Shown piece after piece: positions 1 to 9,706 of a stretch of 64,000 bases of DNA; the stretch's first letter is position 1, and every line of letters begins with the position of its first letter. The DNA is from Roseococcus sp. SDR (GTDB taxonomy: Bacteria; Pseudomonadota; Alphaproteobacteria; Acetobacterales; Acetobacteraceae). The stretch is from contig NZ_JAHRCU010000010.1 in the NCBI RefSeq assembly GCF_019083995.1, positions 1 through 64,000 on the forward strand. The letters run 5' to 3'. The translations under genes and the position numbers were made by a program. Below the pieces are notes generated by a model. The model was not told the DNA's origin and did not search any database. It saw only the letters and a program-made list of their open reading frames with translations.

Positions 1-1
1 G

Positions 2-127
2 GGCGACAATGTCTCGATGGATGTCGAGCTGATCGCGCCGATCGCGATGGATGAGGGCCTGCGCTTCGCGATCCGCGAAGGTGGCCGCACCGTCGGCGCC
101 GGCGTCGTCGCCAGCATCGCGAAGTAA
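2..127 (+). CDS. tuf: Elongation factor Tu, C-terminal fragment
   Basis: Only the last 41 codons are in the window; the reading frame starts at base 2. EF-Tu carries aminoacyl-tRNA to the ribosome as a GTP complex. The visible part is the end of domain 3, including the family's conserved tail ([15 protein letters not shown]). It stops 14 bases before rpsJ, the standard fusA-tuf-rpsJ junction of the str and S10 operons, so the gene is almost certainly intact upstream of the window. Confidence 0.95.
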   Translation, partial: GDNVSMDVELIAPIAMDEGLRFAIREGGRTVGAGVVASIAK

Positions 128-141
128 GCGGGCCACCCACC

Positions 142-450
142 ATGGACAGCCAAAATATCCGCATCCGCCTCAAGGCGTTCGATCACCGCGTGCTGGATGG
201 CAGCACGCGGGAGATCGTGCAGACCGCGAAGCGGACCGGTGCGCGCGTGCGGGGTCCGATCCCGCTGCCGACGCAGATCGAGCGTTTCACGGTGAACCGC
301 TCGCCTCACGTGGACAAGAAGAGCCGCGAGCAGTTCGAGATTCGGACGCATCGCCGGCTTCTCGACATCGTCGACCCCACCCCGCAGACCGTGGACGCGC
401 TGATGAAGCTCGACCTCGCCTCCGGCGTGGACGTCGAGATCAAGATCTGA
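142..450 (+). CDS. rpsJ: 30S ribosomal protein S10
   Basis: 102 aa, the usual S10 length. It is a head protein of the small subunit and, in the family, also pairs with NusB in antitermination. The sequence begins [19 protein letters not shown] and carries the typical internal motif RTHRRLLDI. It is the first gene of the S10 operon, 14 bases after tuf. No strong Shine-Dalgarno sequence is visible, so translation may be coupled to tuf. rplC follows after 10 bases. Confidence 0.97.
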   Translation: MDSQNIRIRLKAFDHRVLDGSTREIVQTAKRTGARVRGPIPLPTQIERFTVNRSPHVDKKSREQFEIRTHRRLLDIVDPTPQTVDALMKLDLASGVDVEIKI

Positions 451-460
451 GGACGGAATC

Positions 461-1144
461 ATGGCCACCCAGGTCCGTACCGGGTTGATCGCGCGCAAGC
501 TCGGCATGACCCGTCTTTTCAATGATGATGGCACCACCACGCCGGTGACCGTGCTCCACCTCGACGCCGTCCGCGTCGTGGCGCAGCGCACGGCCGAGAA
601 GGATGGCTACACCGCCCTCCAGGTCGGCATCGGCAAGGCGAAGGCCAAGAACGTCTCCAAGGCCAATCGCGGCCACTTCGCCAAGGCTGGCGTCGAAGCG
701 CCGCTGAAGGTGACGGAGTTCCGCGTGGACCCGGCCGCCCTCGTCGAGCCTGGCACGGCGCTGACGGTCGCCCATTTCGTGGCAGGCCAGAAGGTCGATG
801 TCACGGGCACCTCGAAGGGCAAGGGCTTCGCGGGCGCGATGAAGCGCTGGAACTTCGCGGGCCTCGAGGCCTCGCACGGCGTGTCCATCAGCCACCGCTC
901 GCACGGCTCCACCGGCAACCGCCAGGATCCGGGCAAGACCTTCAAGAACAAGAAGATGGCGGGCCATCTCGGCGTCGAGCGCATCACCACGCAGAACCTC
1001 GTGATCGCCGGTCACGATGCGGAGCGCGGCCTGCTGCTCATCAAGGGCTCCATCCCGGGCTCCGCCGGCGGCTATGTGCTGGTGCGTGACGCCGTGAAGC
1101 GCGCGCGGCCGGCCGATGCGCCGTTCCCCACTGCGACGGTCTGA
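461..1144 (+). CDS. rplC: 50S ribosomal protein L3
   Basis: 227 aa. L3 is an early-assembly protein near the peptidyl-transferase centre. The N-terminus ([13 protein letters not shown]) and the [13 protein letters not shown] and SHRSHGSTG stretches are diagnostic. The alanine- and proline-rich tail after about residue 210 is slightly longer than in E. coli L3. It lies in the S10 operon with rplD 10 bases downstream. The start is the only ATG that places the conserved N-terminus correctly. Confidence 0.97.
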   Translation: MATQVRTGLIARKLGMTRLFNDDGTTTPVTVLHLDAVRVVAQRTAEKDGYTALQVGIGKAKAKNVSKANRGHFAKAGVEAPLKVTEFRVDPAALVEPGTALTVAHFVAGQKVDVTGTSKGKGFAGAMKRWNFAGLEASHGVSISHRSHGSTGNRQDPGKTFKNKKMAGHLGVERITTQNLVIAGHDAERGLLLIKGSIPGSAGGYVLVRDAVKRARPADAPFPTATV

Positions 1145-1154
1145 GGTCAGGTCC

Positions 1155-1775
1155 ATGCAAGTTTCCGTCATCACTCTGGACAATGCGCCGGCCGGCCAGG
1201 CCGAGCTGCCGGACGAGATCTTCGCCGCCGCTCCCCGGGCCGACATCATGGCCCGCGTGGTTCACTGGCAGCTGGCCAAGCGCCGCGCCGGCACCCACAA
1301 GGCCAAGGGCATGGGCGAGGTTTCGGGTACGACCAAGAAGCCCTATCGCCAGAAGGGCACGGGCTCGGCCCGCCAGGGCTCGCTGCGCGCCCCGCAGTTC
1401 CGCAAGGGCGGCGTGGTGCATGGCCCGGTCGTGCGCGACCATGGCTACAGCCTGAACAAGAAGGTCCGTCGCCTGGGCCTGATCTCCGCCCTCAGCCAGA
1501 AGGCCAAGGACGGCAAGCTCGTGGTGCTCGACGCCGCGACGGCCGACCAGACGGCCAAGACCGCCGCCATGGCCAAGCAGGTCAAGGCGCTGGGCTGGAC
1601 GAAGGCGCTGGTGATCGACGCCGAGGTGAATGATCACTTCGCGCGCGTGCTGCGCAACATCCCGGGCATGGACGCCCTGCCGACGGCGGGTGCGAATGTG
1701 TACGACATCCTCAACCATGACGTTCTCGTGGTCACCCGCGCCGGCGTCGAAGCCCTGAAGGAGCGCCTGGCATGA
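1155..1775 (+). CDS. rplD: 50S ribosomal protein L4
   Basis: 206 aa. L4 lines the peptide exit tunnel through its extended loop, visible here as the basic stretch [18 protein letters not shown]. An upstream in-frame ATG at 1116 lies inside rplC and would add 13 non-conserved residues. I chose 1155 because the protein then begins [10 protein letters not shown], as expected for the family. Its stop overlaps the rplW start (ATGA), which implies translational coupling. In E. coli L4 autoregulates this operon; nothing in the window shows that here. Confidence 0.96.
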   Translation: MQVSVITLDNAPAGQAELPDEIFAAAPRADIMARVVHWQLAKRRAGTHKAKGMGEVSGTTKKPYRQKGTGSARQGSLRAPQFRKGGVVHGPVVRDHGYSLNKKVRRLGLISALSQKAKDGKLVVLDAATADQTAKTAAMAKQVKALGWTKALVIDAEVNDHFARVLRNIPGMDALPTAGANVYDILNHDVLVVTRAGVEALKERLA

Positions 1776-2107
1776 GTGCTTCCATCAGCAAGCCGAAGGC
1801 TGCGCCGAAGATCAGCGCCGAGCGGATGTACCAGTGCATCCTCTCGCCGCTCGTGACCGAGAAGGCGACCGTGATGAGCGAGAAGGGCCAGTATGCCTTC
1901 CGCGTCGCGATGGATGCCTCCAAGCCTGAGATCAAGCAGGCGGTCGAGGGGCTGTTCGGCGTGAGCGTGCTCGCGGTGAACACGCTGGTCATGAAGGGCA
2001 AGGCCAAGCGCTTCAAGGGCCGTCCTGGCCAGCGCTCGGATTGGAAGAAGGCGATGGTGCGCCTGGCCGATGGCCAGAGCATCGATCTGACCACGGGGCT
2101 CAGCTAA
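1772..2107 (+). CDS. rplW: 50S ribosomal protein L23
   Basis: 111 aa. L23 sits at the exit-tunnel mouth and docks trigger factor and SRP. The core has [16 protein letters not shown] and [15 protein letters not shown], and an N-terminal lysine- and alanine-rich lead of about 18 residues precedes it. The first four bases overlap the end of rplD (ATGA). rplB follows after three bases. Confidence 0.96.
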   Translation: MSASISKPKAAPKISAERMYQCILSPLVTEKATVMSEKGQYAFRVAMDASKPEIKQAVEGLFGVSVLAVNTLVMKGKAKRFKGRPGQRSDWKKAMVRLADGQSIDLTTGLS

Positions 2108-2110
2108 GCG

Positions 2111-2947
2111 ATGTCGCTCAAGAACTTCAACCCGACGACGCCGAGCCTCCGCGGCACGGTTCTGATCGACCGCTCCGCCCTGTGGAAGGGCAAGCCGGTC
2201 AAGGGGCTGACGGAGGGCAAGAGCCACTCCGGCGGCCGCAACAACCATGGGCGCATCACCGTGCGGTTCCGTGGGGGCGGCCACAAGCAGTCCTACCGCA
2301 TCGTGGACTTCAAGCGCCGCGCCAATTGGGGCGTGCCGGCGACGGTGGAGCGGATCGAGTATGATCCGAACCGCACCGCCTTCATCGCGCTGATCAAGTA
2401 CACGAACAACGAGATCGCCTACATCCTGGCGCCGCAGCGCCTGAAGGTGGGCGACACGGTGATCGCGTCCGACAAGGCCGACATCAAGCCGGGCAACGCC
2501 ATGCCGCTGGGTGCGATCCCGGTCGGCACGGTGATCCACAACATCGAGCTGAAGCCGGGCGCGGGCGCCAAGGTGGCGCGTTCCGCCGGCACCTTCGCGC
2601 AGCTGGTCGGCAAGGATGCCGGCCTCGCGCAGGTCAAGCTCATGTCGGGCGAGCTGCGCACCGTGCGCAGCGAGTGCGTGGCCAGCATCGGTGCCGTGTC
2701 CAACCCGGACAACAGCAACCAGGATCTGGGCAAGGCGGGTCGCAGCCGCTGGCTGGGTCGCAAGCCGCATAACCGCGGCGTGACCATGAACCCCGTCGAC
2801 CACCCGCATGGTGGTGGTGAGGGCCGGACCTCCGGTGGTCGCCATCCGGTGACGCCGTGGGGCAAGCCGACCAAGGGTGCGAAGACGCGCAACAACAAGC
2901 GGACGGATCGCAATATCGTGCGCCGCCGCAACGCGACGAAGGGCTGA
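2111..2947 (+). CDS. rplB: 50S ribosomal protein L2
   Basis: 278 aa, the typical length. L2 binds 23S rRNA domain IV and is needed for subunit joining and peptidyl transfer. The signature C-terminal region [15 protein letters not shown] is present, including the conserved histidine, as is the N-terminal [18 protein letters not shown]. It lies three bases after rplW and five bases before rpsS in the S10 operon. Confidence 0.98.
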   Translation: MSLKNFNPTTPSLRGTVLIDRSALWKGKPVKGLTEGKSHSGGRNNHGRITVRFRGGGHKQSYRIVDFKRRANWGVPATVERIEYDPNRTAFIALIKYTNNEIAYILAPQRLKVGDTVIASDKADIKPGNAMPLGAIPVGTVIHNIELKPGAGAKVARSAGTFAQLVGKDAGLAQVKLMSGELRTVRSECVASIGAVSNPDNSNQDLGKAGRSRWLGRKPHNRGVTMNPVDHPHGGGEGRTSGGRHPVTPWGKPTKGAKTRNNKRTDRNIVRRRNATKG

Positions 2948-2952
2948 TCGCG

Positions 2953-3231
2953 ATGCCGCGCAGTGTATGGAAAGGGCCGTTCGTGGACGGCTACCTGCTC
3001 ACCAAGGCGGAGGCCGCTCGCGGCTCCACCCGCAATGAGCTGATCAAGACCTGGTCGCGCCGGAGCACGATCCTGCCGCAGTTCGTGGGCCTCACCTTCG
3101 GGGTCTACAACGGCAAGAAGTTCCTGCCCGTGCAGGTCACGGAGAACATGGTTGGCCACAAGCTCGGCGAATTCTCGCCGACGCGGACCTTCGGGGGTCA
3201 CTCGGCCGACAAGAAGGCGAAGCGGGGCTAA
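2953..3231 (+). CDS. rpsS: 30S ribosomal protein S19
   Basis: 92 aa, the usual length. S19 is a small-subunit head protein contacting S13 and the A-site finger. It begins [16 protein letters not shown] and contains [11 protein letters not shown] and [11 protein letters not shown]. The open frame extends upstream into rplB, but family length and N-terminus fix the start at 2953. The stop is three bases before rplV. Confidence 0.97.
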   Translation: MPRSVWKGPFVDGYLLTKAEAARGSTRNELIKTWSRRSTILPQFVGLTFGVYNGKKFLPVQVTENMVGHKLGEFSPTRTFGGHSADKKAKRG

Positions 3232-3234
3232 CCC

Positions 3235-3639
3235 ATGAGCAAGCCGAAACACGCCCGCGGTCTCGCGGACACGGAAGCGCAGGCCATCACGCACAACATC
3301 CGCGTGAGCCCGCTGAAGCTCAACCTGGTGGCTGCGATGATCCGCGGCGCGAAGGCGCAGGACGCCGTCGCGACGCTGACCTTCAGCAAGCGCCGCATCG
3401 CGCAGACGGTGAAGAAGACGCTCGAGAGCGCGATCGCCAATGCGGAGAACAACCACCAGCTCGATGTGGACCGCCTTGTGGTGGCCCGCGCCGAGGTGGG
3501 CCGTTCGATCGTGATGAAGCGCTTCGCGGCCCGCGGGCGTGGCAAGTCGTCGCGCATCGAGAAGTGGTTCAGCCACCTGAAGATCGTGGTCGCGGAACAG
3601 CAGGCGCCGGCGGCGTCCAGCGAAGCGAAGGCAGCTTAA
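3235..3639 (+). CDS. rplV: 50S ribosomal protein L22
   Basis: 134 aa. L22 spans the large subunit and its beta hairpin narrows the exit tunnel. The core is recognised by [15 protein letters not shown] and by the C-terminal hairpin segment [13 protein letters not shown] 10-residue alanine-rich tail follows the usual end. It lies in the S10 operon, one base before the rpsC start. Confidence 0.96.
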   Translation: MSKPKHARGLADTEAQAITHNIRVSPLKLNLVAAMIRGAKAQDAVATLTFSKRRIAQTVKKTLESAIANAENNHQLDVDRLVVARAEVGRSIVMKRFAARGRGKSSRIEKWFSHLKIVVAEQQAPAASSEAKAA

Positions 3640-3640
3640 C

Positions 3641-4318
<678 letters not shown>

Positions 4319-4333
4319 CACAGGTGAACTGAC

Positions 4334-4756
4334 ATGTTGCAGCCGAAGCGAACCAAGTATCGGAAGGCCCATAAGGGCCGCATCAAGGGCGTGGCCAAGG
4401 GCGGCTTCACGCTGTCCTTCGGCGGCTATGGCCTGAAGGCGCTGGAGCCTGAGCGCGTGACGGCGCGGCAGATCGAGGCGGCCCGCCGCGCGATCACCCG
4501 TGCGATGAAGCGCCAGGGCCGCGTGTGGATCCGCATCTTCCCGGATGTGCCCGTCTCCTCCAAGCCCGCGGAAGTCCGCATGGGTTCGGGCAAGGGCGCG
4601 CCGGAATTCTGGGTGTCCCGCGTGAAGCCGGGCCGGATCATGTTCGAGATCGACGGCGTCCCCGTGGACACGGCGCGTGAGGCGCTGTCCCTCGGTGCGG
4701 CGAAGCTGCCGATCCGCACGAAGATTGTCGCGCGTCTCGGCGCGACGGAGGCCTGA
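4334..4756 (+). CDS. rplP: 50S ribosomal protein L16
   Basis: 140 aa. L16 helps position tRNA in the A and P sites. It begins [16 protein letters not shown] and includes [20 protein letters not shown] and [13 protein letters not shown], both family hallmarks. rpmC starts four bases after the stop, following a Shine-Dalgarno-like GAGG overlapping the stop region. Confidence 0.97.
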   Translation: MLQPKRTKYRKAHKGRIKGVAKGGFTLSFGGYGLKALEPERVTARQIEAARRAITRAMKRQGRVWIRIFPDVPVSSKPAEVRMGSGKGAPEFWVSRVKPGRIMFEIDGVPVDTAREALSLGAAKLPIRTKIVARLGATEA

Positions 4757-4760
4757 GGTC

Positions 4761-4967
4761 ATGACCAAGATCGTGGACATCCGCACCAAGACGGAAGATG
4801 AGTTGGGCGGCCTGCTGCTCGACCTTCGGAAGGAGCAGTTCAACCTGCGTTTCCAGCGTGCCACCGGGCAGCTGGAAGCGACGGGCCGCATCCAGGCGGT
4901 TCGTCGTGATATCGCCCGTGTGAAAACCGTCCTGGCCGAGCGTTCGCGCGCGGCCGCCAAGGCCTGA
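4761..4967 (+). CDS. rpmC: 50S ribosomal protein L29
   Basis: 68 aa. L29 is a small helical protein next to L23 at the tunnel exit. The sequence begins [20 protein letters not shown] and contains the conserved [17 protein letters not shown] and [11 protein letters not shown]. The frame is open upstream into rplP (from 4677), but those residues are not ribosomal-protein-like, so the ATG at 4761 is taken as the start. rpsQ follows after 16 bases with an AGAGGAG Shine-Dalgarno. Confidence 0.95.
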   Translation: MTKIVDIRTKTEDELGGLLLDLRKEQFNLRFQRATGQLEATGRIQAVRRDIARVKTVLAERSRAAAKA

Positions 4968-4983
4968 AGAGGAGACCCCGGCC

Positions 4984-5247
4984 ATGCCGAAGCGAGTCCT
5001 CACCGGGCGGGTTGTCAGCGACAAGATGGACAAGACGATCACCGTCTTGGTCGAGCGTCGCGTGATGCATCCGCTCTACAAGAAGTTCATTCGCCGCTCG
5101 AAGAAGTACGCGGCGCATGACGAAACCAACCTCTGCAAGGAGGGCGACCTCGTTTCCATCGAGGAGTGCCCGCCGATCAGCAAGCGCAAGACCTGGATGG
5201 TCGTCGCCCGCAACGGCGCGCCGATCGGTGAAGGAGCGGCGGCATGA
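4984..5247 (+). CDS. rpsQ: 30S ribosomal protein S17
   Basis: 87 aa. S17 is a primary 16S rRNA binder in the subunit body. The OB-fold motifs [33 protein letters not shown] and [11 protein letters not shown] are clear. The start is preceded by AGAGGAG. The stop overlaps the rplN start by four bases (ATGA). Confidence 0.97.
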   Translation: MPKRVLTGRVVSDKMDKTITVLVERRVMHPLYKKFIRRSKKYAAHDETNLCKEGDLVSIEECPPISKRKTWMVVARNGAPIGEGAAA

Positions 5248-5612
5248 TCTCGGTCGAATCCAACCTCGACGTCGCTGACAACAGCGGCGCGCGCCGGGTG
5301 CAGTGCATCAAGGTGCTGGGTGGCTCGAAGCGCCGCACGGCGTCCGTCGGTGACATCATCGTCGTCGCCGTGCAGGAAGCCATTCCCCGCGGCAAGGTGA
5401 AGAAGGGCTCGGTCGAGCGCGCGGTCATCGTGCGCACCTCCTATCCCGTCCGCCGCCCGGACGGCTCGGCGATCCGCTTCGACCGCAATGCGGCCGTGCT
5501 GATCAACAAGTCGAACGAGCCGATCGGCACCCGTATCTTTGGGCCGGTCGTTCGTGAGCTGCGCGCGCGCAAGTTCATGAAGATCATCTCGCTGGCGCCG
5601 GAGGTGCTGTAA
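5244..5612 (+). CDS. rplN: 50S ribosomal protein L14
   Basis: 122 aa, exactly the common length. L14 lies at the subunit interface and contacts 16S helix 14. The sequence has [17 protein letters not shown] and the C-terminal [19 protein letters not shown]. It opens the spc part of the cluster and is translationally coupled to rpsQ by a four-base overlap. Confidence 0.98.
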   Translation: MISVESNLDVADNSGARRVQCIKVLGGSKRRTASVGDIIVVAVQEAIPRGKVKKGSVERAVIVRTSYPVRRPDGSAIRFDRNAAVLINKSNEPIGTRIFGPVVRELRARKFMKIISLAPEVL

Positions 5613-5614
5613 TC

Positions 5615-5935
5615 ATGGCCGCCAAGATCAAGAAGGGCGACCGGGTGCACGTGCTCTCGGGCCGCGACAAGGGCAAGCGCGGCGAGGTGCTGCGCGTGAT
5701 CCCGACCGAAAACCGCGCCGTGGTGCAGGGCGTGAACCTGGTCAAGAAGCACACGAAGCAGACGCGCGTGGGCGAGACCGGTGGCATCGTCTCCAAGGAG
5801 GCGACGATCGACCTGTCCAACCTGGCGCTGATTGACCCGAAGACGGACAAGCCCACCCGCGTCGGCTTCCGCGTCCTGGAGGATGGGAAGAAGGTTCGCG
5901 TGGCCAAGGGCTCTGGTGAGGTGCTCGACGCATGA
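5615..5935 (+). CDS. rplX: 50S ribosomal protein L24
   Basis: 106 aa. L24 is an assembly-initiating protein with a KOW motif, visible as [20 protein letters not shown] near the N-terminus. The middle stretch [11 protein letters not shown] and the C-terminal [17 protein letters not shown] are typical. Its last four bases overlap the start of rplE (ATGA). Confidence 0.97.
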   Translation: MAAKIKKGDRVHVLSGRDKGKRGEVLRVIPTENRAVVQGVNLVKKHTKQTRVGETGGIVSKEATIDLSNLALIDPKTDKPTRVGFRVLEDGKKVRVAKGSGEVLDA

Positions 5936-6615
5936 GCGGGACGAAGAAGGGCAACGCGCCCGGCAACAAGAACAAGCCCGCGGCGAAGAAGCCCGAGGCC
6001 GGCGAGGTCAGCAACCGCCGCGTGGAGGCCGTGCCGGCCGCCCCCGGCCCGGCTGCCGCCTCCTGGTCCGAGCCGACGCGCCTGCAGGTCGTGTACAACG
6101 AGGTCGTCCGCAAGAAGCTGCAGGACGAGTTCGGCTACACGAACCCGATGGAAGTGCCGAAACTCGAGAAGATCGTGATCAACATGGGCGTGGGCGAAGC
6201 CGCCGGCGACCAGAAGAAGCTCGACGCCGCGGTCGCGGACCTGACGATGATCGCCGGCCAGAAGCCGGTGCGCACGCGGGCCAAGAAGGCGATCGCGGGC
6301 TTCAAGATCCGCGAGGGCCAGGCGATCGGCTGCAAGGTCACGCTGCGCAAGGCCCGCATGTACGAGTTCCTGGACCGCCTGGTCACGATCGCGCTGCCGC
6401 GCGTCCGTGACTTCCGCGGCATCCCCGGCAATCGTGGCTTCGACGGTCGTGGCAATTATGCGCTCGGCCTGAAGGAGCAGATCGTGTTCCCCGAGATCAA
6501 CTACGACAAGGTTGATCAGGTGCGCGGCATGGACATCGTGTTCGTCACGACGGCGAAGACGGACAAGGAAGCCAAGGCGCTGCTGAAGGCTTTCGATCTC
6601 CCCTTCGTCAACTGA
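5932..6615 (+). CDS. rplE: 50S ribosomal protein L5, with N-terminal extension
   Basis: 227 aa against about 179 in E. coli. L5 binds 5S rRNA and forms the B1b bridge. The core begins near residue 50 ([20 protein letters not shown]) and contains [25 protein letters not shown] and [17 protein letters not shown]. The first roughly 48 residues are lysine-, alanine- and proline-rich low complexity absent from standard L5. The ATG overlaps the rplX stop (ATGA), and there is no ATG nearer the core, so the extension is probably translated. Otherwise a GTG at the VVY of the core would be needed. Confidence 0.95.
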   Translation: MSGTKKGNAPGNKNKPAAKKPEAGEVSNRRVEAVPAAPGPAAASWSEPTRLQVVYNEVVRKKLQDEFGYTNPMEVPKLEKIVINMGVGEAAGDQKKLDAAVADLTMIAGQKPVRTRAKKAIAGFKIREGQAIGCKVTLRKARMYEFLDRLVTIALPRVRDFRGIPGNRGFDGRGNYALGLKEQIVFPEINYDKVDQVRGMDIVFVTTAKTDKEAKALLKAFDLPFVN

Positions 6616-6670
6616 ATCATTGGAAAACCGCCAGCTTGAGGCTGGCAGGTTCCGGAGGACCACAGACCAA

Positions 6671-6976
6671 ATGGCCAAGACCTCTTCTGTCGAGAAGAAC
6701 AAGCGCCGCGAGAAGCTGACCGCGGCGCACGCCAAGAAGCGCGCCGCGCTGAAGGCGATCGTGATGAACCGCGAGACGCCGATCGAGGACCGCTTCGAGG
6801 CGACCTTGAAGCTCGCGCAGATGCCGCGCAACGGTGCGAAGAACCGCATCCGCCTGCGCTGCGAATTGACCGGGCGCCCGCGTGGCAACTACCGGAAGTT
6901 CAAGCTCAGCCGCAACCAGCTGCGGGACCTGGCCAACAAGGGCCAGCTCCCCGGTGTGGTCAAGGCGAGCTGGTAA
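6671..6976 (+). CDS. rpsN: 30S ribosomal protein S14
   Basis: 101 aa, the zinc-free long type of S14. It begins [16 protein letters not shown] and ends with the conserved [18 protein letters not shown] and [15 protein letters not shown]. The frame is open from 6620, but the 55-base spacer after rplE carries a GGAGG-like Shine-Dalgarno just before 6671, and family alignment fixes this start. Confidence 0.97.
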   Translation: MAKTSSVEKNKRREKLTAAHAKKRAALKAIVMNRETPIEDRFEATLKLAQMPRNGAKNRIRLRCELTGRPRGNYRKFKLSRNQLRDLANKGQLPGVVKASW

Positions 6977-6988
6977 GGAGCCTGGCCC

Positions 6989-7387
6989 ATGTCCATGTCC
7001 GACCCCTTGGGTGACCTGCTCACCCGCATCCGCAACGCCCATGGCGCCCGCCAGACCCGTTGCGTCGCCCCGGCCTCGCGCCTGAAGACCGACGTGCTCG
7101 ACGTGCTGAAGCGCGAGGGCTACATCCGCGCCTGGCGCGTGGAGGAGCTGCGCGCCGGCGTCAGCCAGATCGAGATCGAGCTGAAATATTCCGAGGGCGA
7201 GCCCGCCATCAAGGAGATCAAGCGCGTCTCGAAGCCGGGCCGCCGCGTCTACTCCAAGATCAAGGAGCTGCCGAAGTTCTACAGCGGCCTCGGGATCTCC
7301 ATTCTGTCCACGCCGCGTGGCGTGATGAGCGATGCCGAGGCCCGCGCTGCCAATGTTGGCGGCGAAGTCCTCTGCCGCGTGTTCTGA
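6989..7387 (+). CDS. rpsH: 30S ribosomal protein S8
   Basis: 132 aa. S8 is a central-domain 16S rRNA binder and, in E. coli, the spc operon translational repressor. The sequence starts MSMSDPLGDLLTRIRNAHGA and ends ISILSTPRGVMSDAEARAAN followed by GGEVLCRVF. A second ATG two codons in is an equally possible start. rplF follows after 12 bases. Confidence 0.97.
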   Translation: MSMSDPLGDLLTRIRNAHGARQTRCVAPASRLKTDVLDVLKREGYIRAWRVEELRAGVSQIEIELKYSEGEPAIKEIKRVSKPGRRVYSKIKELPKFYSGLGISILSTPRGVMSDAEARAANVGGEVLCRVF

Positions 7388-7399
7388 TCGGGGGCCAGC

Positions 7400-7933
7400 A
7401 TGTCTCGCGTTGGTAAATATCCGGTCCCCGTGCCTGCCGGCGTCCAGCTCTCGCTGGCCGGCCGCACGCTGGTGGCCAAGGGCAAGCTCGGTGAGCTGAA
7501 GCTCGACCTGACGGACGCGGTGGATCTCGACATCCGCGCGAACGAAGTGGCCGTGCTGCCGCGTGGCAAGAGCGTGCGTGAGCGCACCCTCTGGGGCACG
7601 ACGCGCAGCCTGGTCGAGGGCATGGTGCAGGGCGTCTCCACGGGCTTCTCGAAGTCCATGGAAATCACCGGCACCGGTTACAAGGCGGCCGTGGTCGGCA
7701 ACGATCTGGTGCTGAACCTCGGCTACAGCCATGAGATCCGCTACCCGGTTCCCGCCGGCATCAAGATCAGCTGCGAGCGCCCGACCGCGATCAAGGTCGA
7801 GGGCGTGGACAAGCAGAAGGTCGGCCAGGTGGCTGCCGAGATCCGTGCCTATCGCGGCCCCGAGCCCTATAAGGGCAAGGGCGTGAAGTACGACAATGAA
7901 ACCATCCTCCGGAAGGAGGGGAAGAAGAAGTAA
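7400..7933 (+). CDS. rplF: 50S ribosomal protein L6
   Basis: 177 aa. L6 lies near the factor-binding stalk base. It starts [16 protein letters not shown] and contains the paired L6 domains, with [36 protein letters not shown] and the C-terminal [17 protein letters not shown]. The stop TAA shares its last base with the ATG of rplR. Confidence 0.98.
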   Translation: MSRVGKYPVPVPAGVQLSLAGRTLVAKGKLGELKLDLTDAVDLDIRANEVAVLPRGKSVRERTLWGTTRSLVEGMVQGVSTGFSKSMEITGTGYKAAVVGNDLVLNLGYSHEIRYPVPAGIKISCERPTAIKVEGVDKQKVGQVAAEIRAYRGPEPYKGKGVKYDNETILRKEGKKK

Positions 7934-8295
7934 TGGCCGACAAACTCGCATTGCGGGATCGCCGTCGGGCGCGCCTGCGCTACCAGATCAAGGTGAAGGG
8001 CGGTGGCCGTCCTCGCCTGTCGGTCTTCCGCTCGGGCCGTCACATCTACGCCCAGGTGATCGACGACGCCGCTGGCCGGACCGTCGCCGCCGCCTCGACG
8101 CTGGAGAAGGACCTTCGTTCGAGCCTGAAGACGGGCGCCGACAAGGACGCCGCCGTCACGGTGGGCAAGCTGGTGGCCGAGCGTGCGCTCGCCGCCGGGG
8201 TTTCCGCGGTGGTCTTTGACCGTGGGCCCTTCCTCTATCATGGCCGCGTCAAGGCGCTGGCGGAGGCCGCCCGCGAGGGCGGCCTGTCCTTCTGA
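7933..8295 (+). CDS. rplR: 50S ribosomal protein L18
   Basis: 120 aa. L18 binds 5S rRNA with L5 and L25. The conserved elements are [20 protein letters not shown] near the N-terminus and [23 protein letters not shown] at the C-terminus, where most families have [14 protein letters not shown]; here the second glycine and tyrosine are P and F. It overlaps the rplF stop by one base. Confidence 0.97.
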   Translation: MADKLALRDRRRARLRYQIKVKGGGRPRLSVFRSGRHIYAQVIDDAAGRTVAAASTLEKDLRSSLKTGADKDAAVTVGKLVAERALAAGVSAVVFDRGPFLYHGRVKALAEAAREGGLSF

Positions 8296-8313
8296 GCCGC
8301 GGGGAGATCGAAT

Positions 8314-8946
8314 ATGGCACGTGAACCGCGCAGTGGCGGCGATGGCGAGAACCGGGGGCGTGGCCGTGGCCGCGACCGCGACCAGAACCGCAACCAGCCC
8401 GAGCGGGAGCAGGGTGACGAGCTGCAGGACAAGCTGGTCACGATCAACCGCGTCGCGAAGGTGGTGAAGGGTGGCCGTCGCTTCAGCTTTGCAGCCCTCG
8501 TCGTCGTGGGTGACCAGAAGGGCCGCGTGGGCTGGGGTTCGGGCAAGGCGCGTGAAGTGCCGGAGGCGATCCGCAAGGCCACCGAGCGCGCCAAGAAGGG
8601 CATGATCCGCGTTCCGATGCGCGAGAGCCGCACGCTCCACCACGACGTGGTCGGCGTCTTCGGCGCCGGCAAGGTGGTGCTGCGTTCGGCCCCGGCCGGT
8701 ACGGGCATCATCGCGGGCGGCCCGATGCGCGCCGTCTTCGAGACGCTGGGCATGGGCGACGTGGTGGCGAAGTGCACCGGCTCGACCAACCCGCACAACA
8801 TGGTGAAGGCGACCTTCGCCGCTCTCTCGCAGGCGACCAGCCCGCGCAGCGTGGCGAACCGCCGTGGCAAGAAGGTCGCTGACCTGATGGGTCCGCGCAA
8901 GGATGGGGCCGCCGAGGCGGCGCCGGAGGCTGTGGCCAATGTCTGA
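8314..8946 (+). CDS. rpsE: 30S ribosomal protein S5, with Arg/Asp/Asn-rich N-terminus
   Basis: 210 aa against about 167 in E. coli. S5 shapes the mRNA entry channel and affects decoding accuracy. The dsRBD-like core starts near residue 37 ([20 protein letters not shown]) and includes [17 protein letters not shown] and [13 protein letters not shown]. The first 36 residues are a charged, RG/RD-rich leader. Such leaders occur in alphaproteobacterial S5 proteins. It overlaps rpmD by eight bases. Confidence 0.97.
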   Translation: MAREPRSGGDGENRGRGRGRDRDQNRNQPEREQGDELQDKLVTINRVAKVVKGGRRFSFAALVVVGDQKGRVGWGSGKAREVPEAIRKATERAKKGMIRVPMRESRTLHHDVVGVFGAGKVVLRSAPAGTGIIAGGPMRAVFETLGMGDVVAKCTGSTNPHNMVKATFAALSQATSPRSVANRRGKKVADLMGPRKDGAAEAAPEAVANV

Positions 8947-9124
8947 GAAGAAGACGGTCCGGGTGACGCAGGTCGCGTCGGGCAACGGGAAGAAGCCCGG
9001 TCAGCAGGAGACGCTGATCGGCCTCGGCCTGAACAAGATCAACCGCTCGCGCGAGCTGGAGGATACGCCCGCGGTGCGCGGCATGATCCGCAAGGTGGCG
9101 CATCTCATCAAGGTGGAGGGCTGA
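8939..9124 (+). CDS. rpmD: 50S ribosomal protein L30
   Basis: 61 aa. L30 is a small ferredoxin-like-fold protein of the large subunit. The diagnostic part is the stretch from [20 protein letters not shown] to the [11 protein letters not shown] end. The ATG at 8939 lies inside the end of rpsE, and a further upstream in-frame ATG (8903) would add non-conserved residues. Translation is probably coupled to rpsE. Confidence 0.96.
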   Translation: MSEKKTVRVTQVASGNGKKPGQQETLIGLGLNKINRSRELEDTPAVRGMIRKVAHLIKVEG

Positions 9125-9161
9125 TCGCGGCAACGCGGTCATTCCTTCAAAGGACATGGTC

Positions 9162-9656
9162 ATGAAGCTCAACGAATTGCGTGACAACGAGGGCGCGCGG
9201 CCGAAGTTCAAGCGCGTCGGTCGCGGCATCGGCTCCGGCAAGGGCAAGACCTCCGGCCGTGGCGTGAAGGGCCAGAAGGCCCGCACCGGCGTCTCGCTGA
9301 ACGGCTTCGAGGGTGGTCAGCTCCCGATTTATCGGCGTCTGCCGAAGCGCGGGTTCAAGAACATCTTCCGCCTGGAATACACGGCGCTGAACATCGGCAC
9401 GCTGGACAAGGCGATCGAGGCCGGCAAGCTCTCCGCCGATGCCGAGATCACCGAGGCCGCGCTGCGCGAGGCCGGCATCGTCCGCCAGGGCAAGAAGTTT
9501 GCCGGCGTGCGTCTGCTCGGCCAGGGCGAGATCAAGCGCGCGGTGAAGATCTCCGTCTCCGGCGCTTCGGCGGCCGCCATCGCGGCGGTCGAGGCGGCGG
9601 GCGGCACGGTCACTGTGCTGGCCGCTGCGCCGGCGGCGGAAGCCGCCGCGGAGTGA
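9162..9656 (+). CDS. rplO: 50S ribosomal protein L15
   Basis: 164 aa. L15 is a late-assembly protein with a long glycine-rich arm, here [17 protein letters not shown] and [10 protein letters not shown]. An ATG at 9156 is two codons upstream, but the AAAGGA Shine-Dalgarno at 9149-9154 would be only one base from it. Spacing is correct for 9162, which also gives the standard N-terminus [12 protein letters not shown]. The C-terminal 25 residues are alanine-rich. secY follows after 50 bases. Confidence 0.96.
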   Translation: MKLNELRDNEGARPKFKRVGRGIGSGKGKTSGRGVKGQKARTGVSLNGFEGGQLPIYRRLPKRGFKNIFRLEYTALNIGTLDKAIEAGKLSADAEITEAALREAGIVRQGKKFAGVRLLGQGEIKRAVKISVSGASAAAIAAVEAAGGTVTVLAAAPAAEAAAE

Positions 9657-9706
9657 TCCGCGGGACTTCGCCAGGCGGCATGGACAGGTCTCAGGAGGTT
9701 TAGGGC

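Noticed and set aside
1116-1154. Earlier ATG for rplD
   Set aside because: It lies inside rplC, adds residues not found in L4, and the ATG at 1155 gives the conserved N-terminus.
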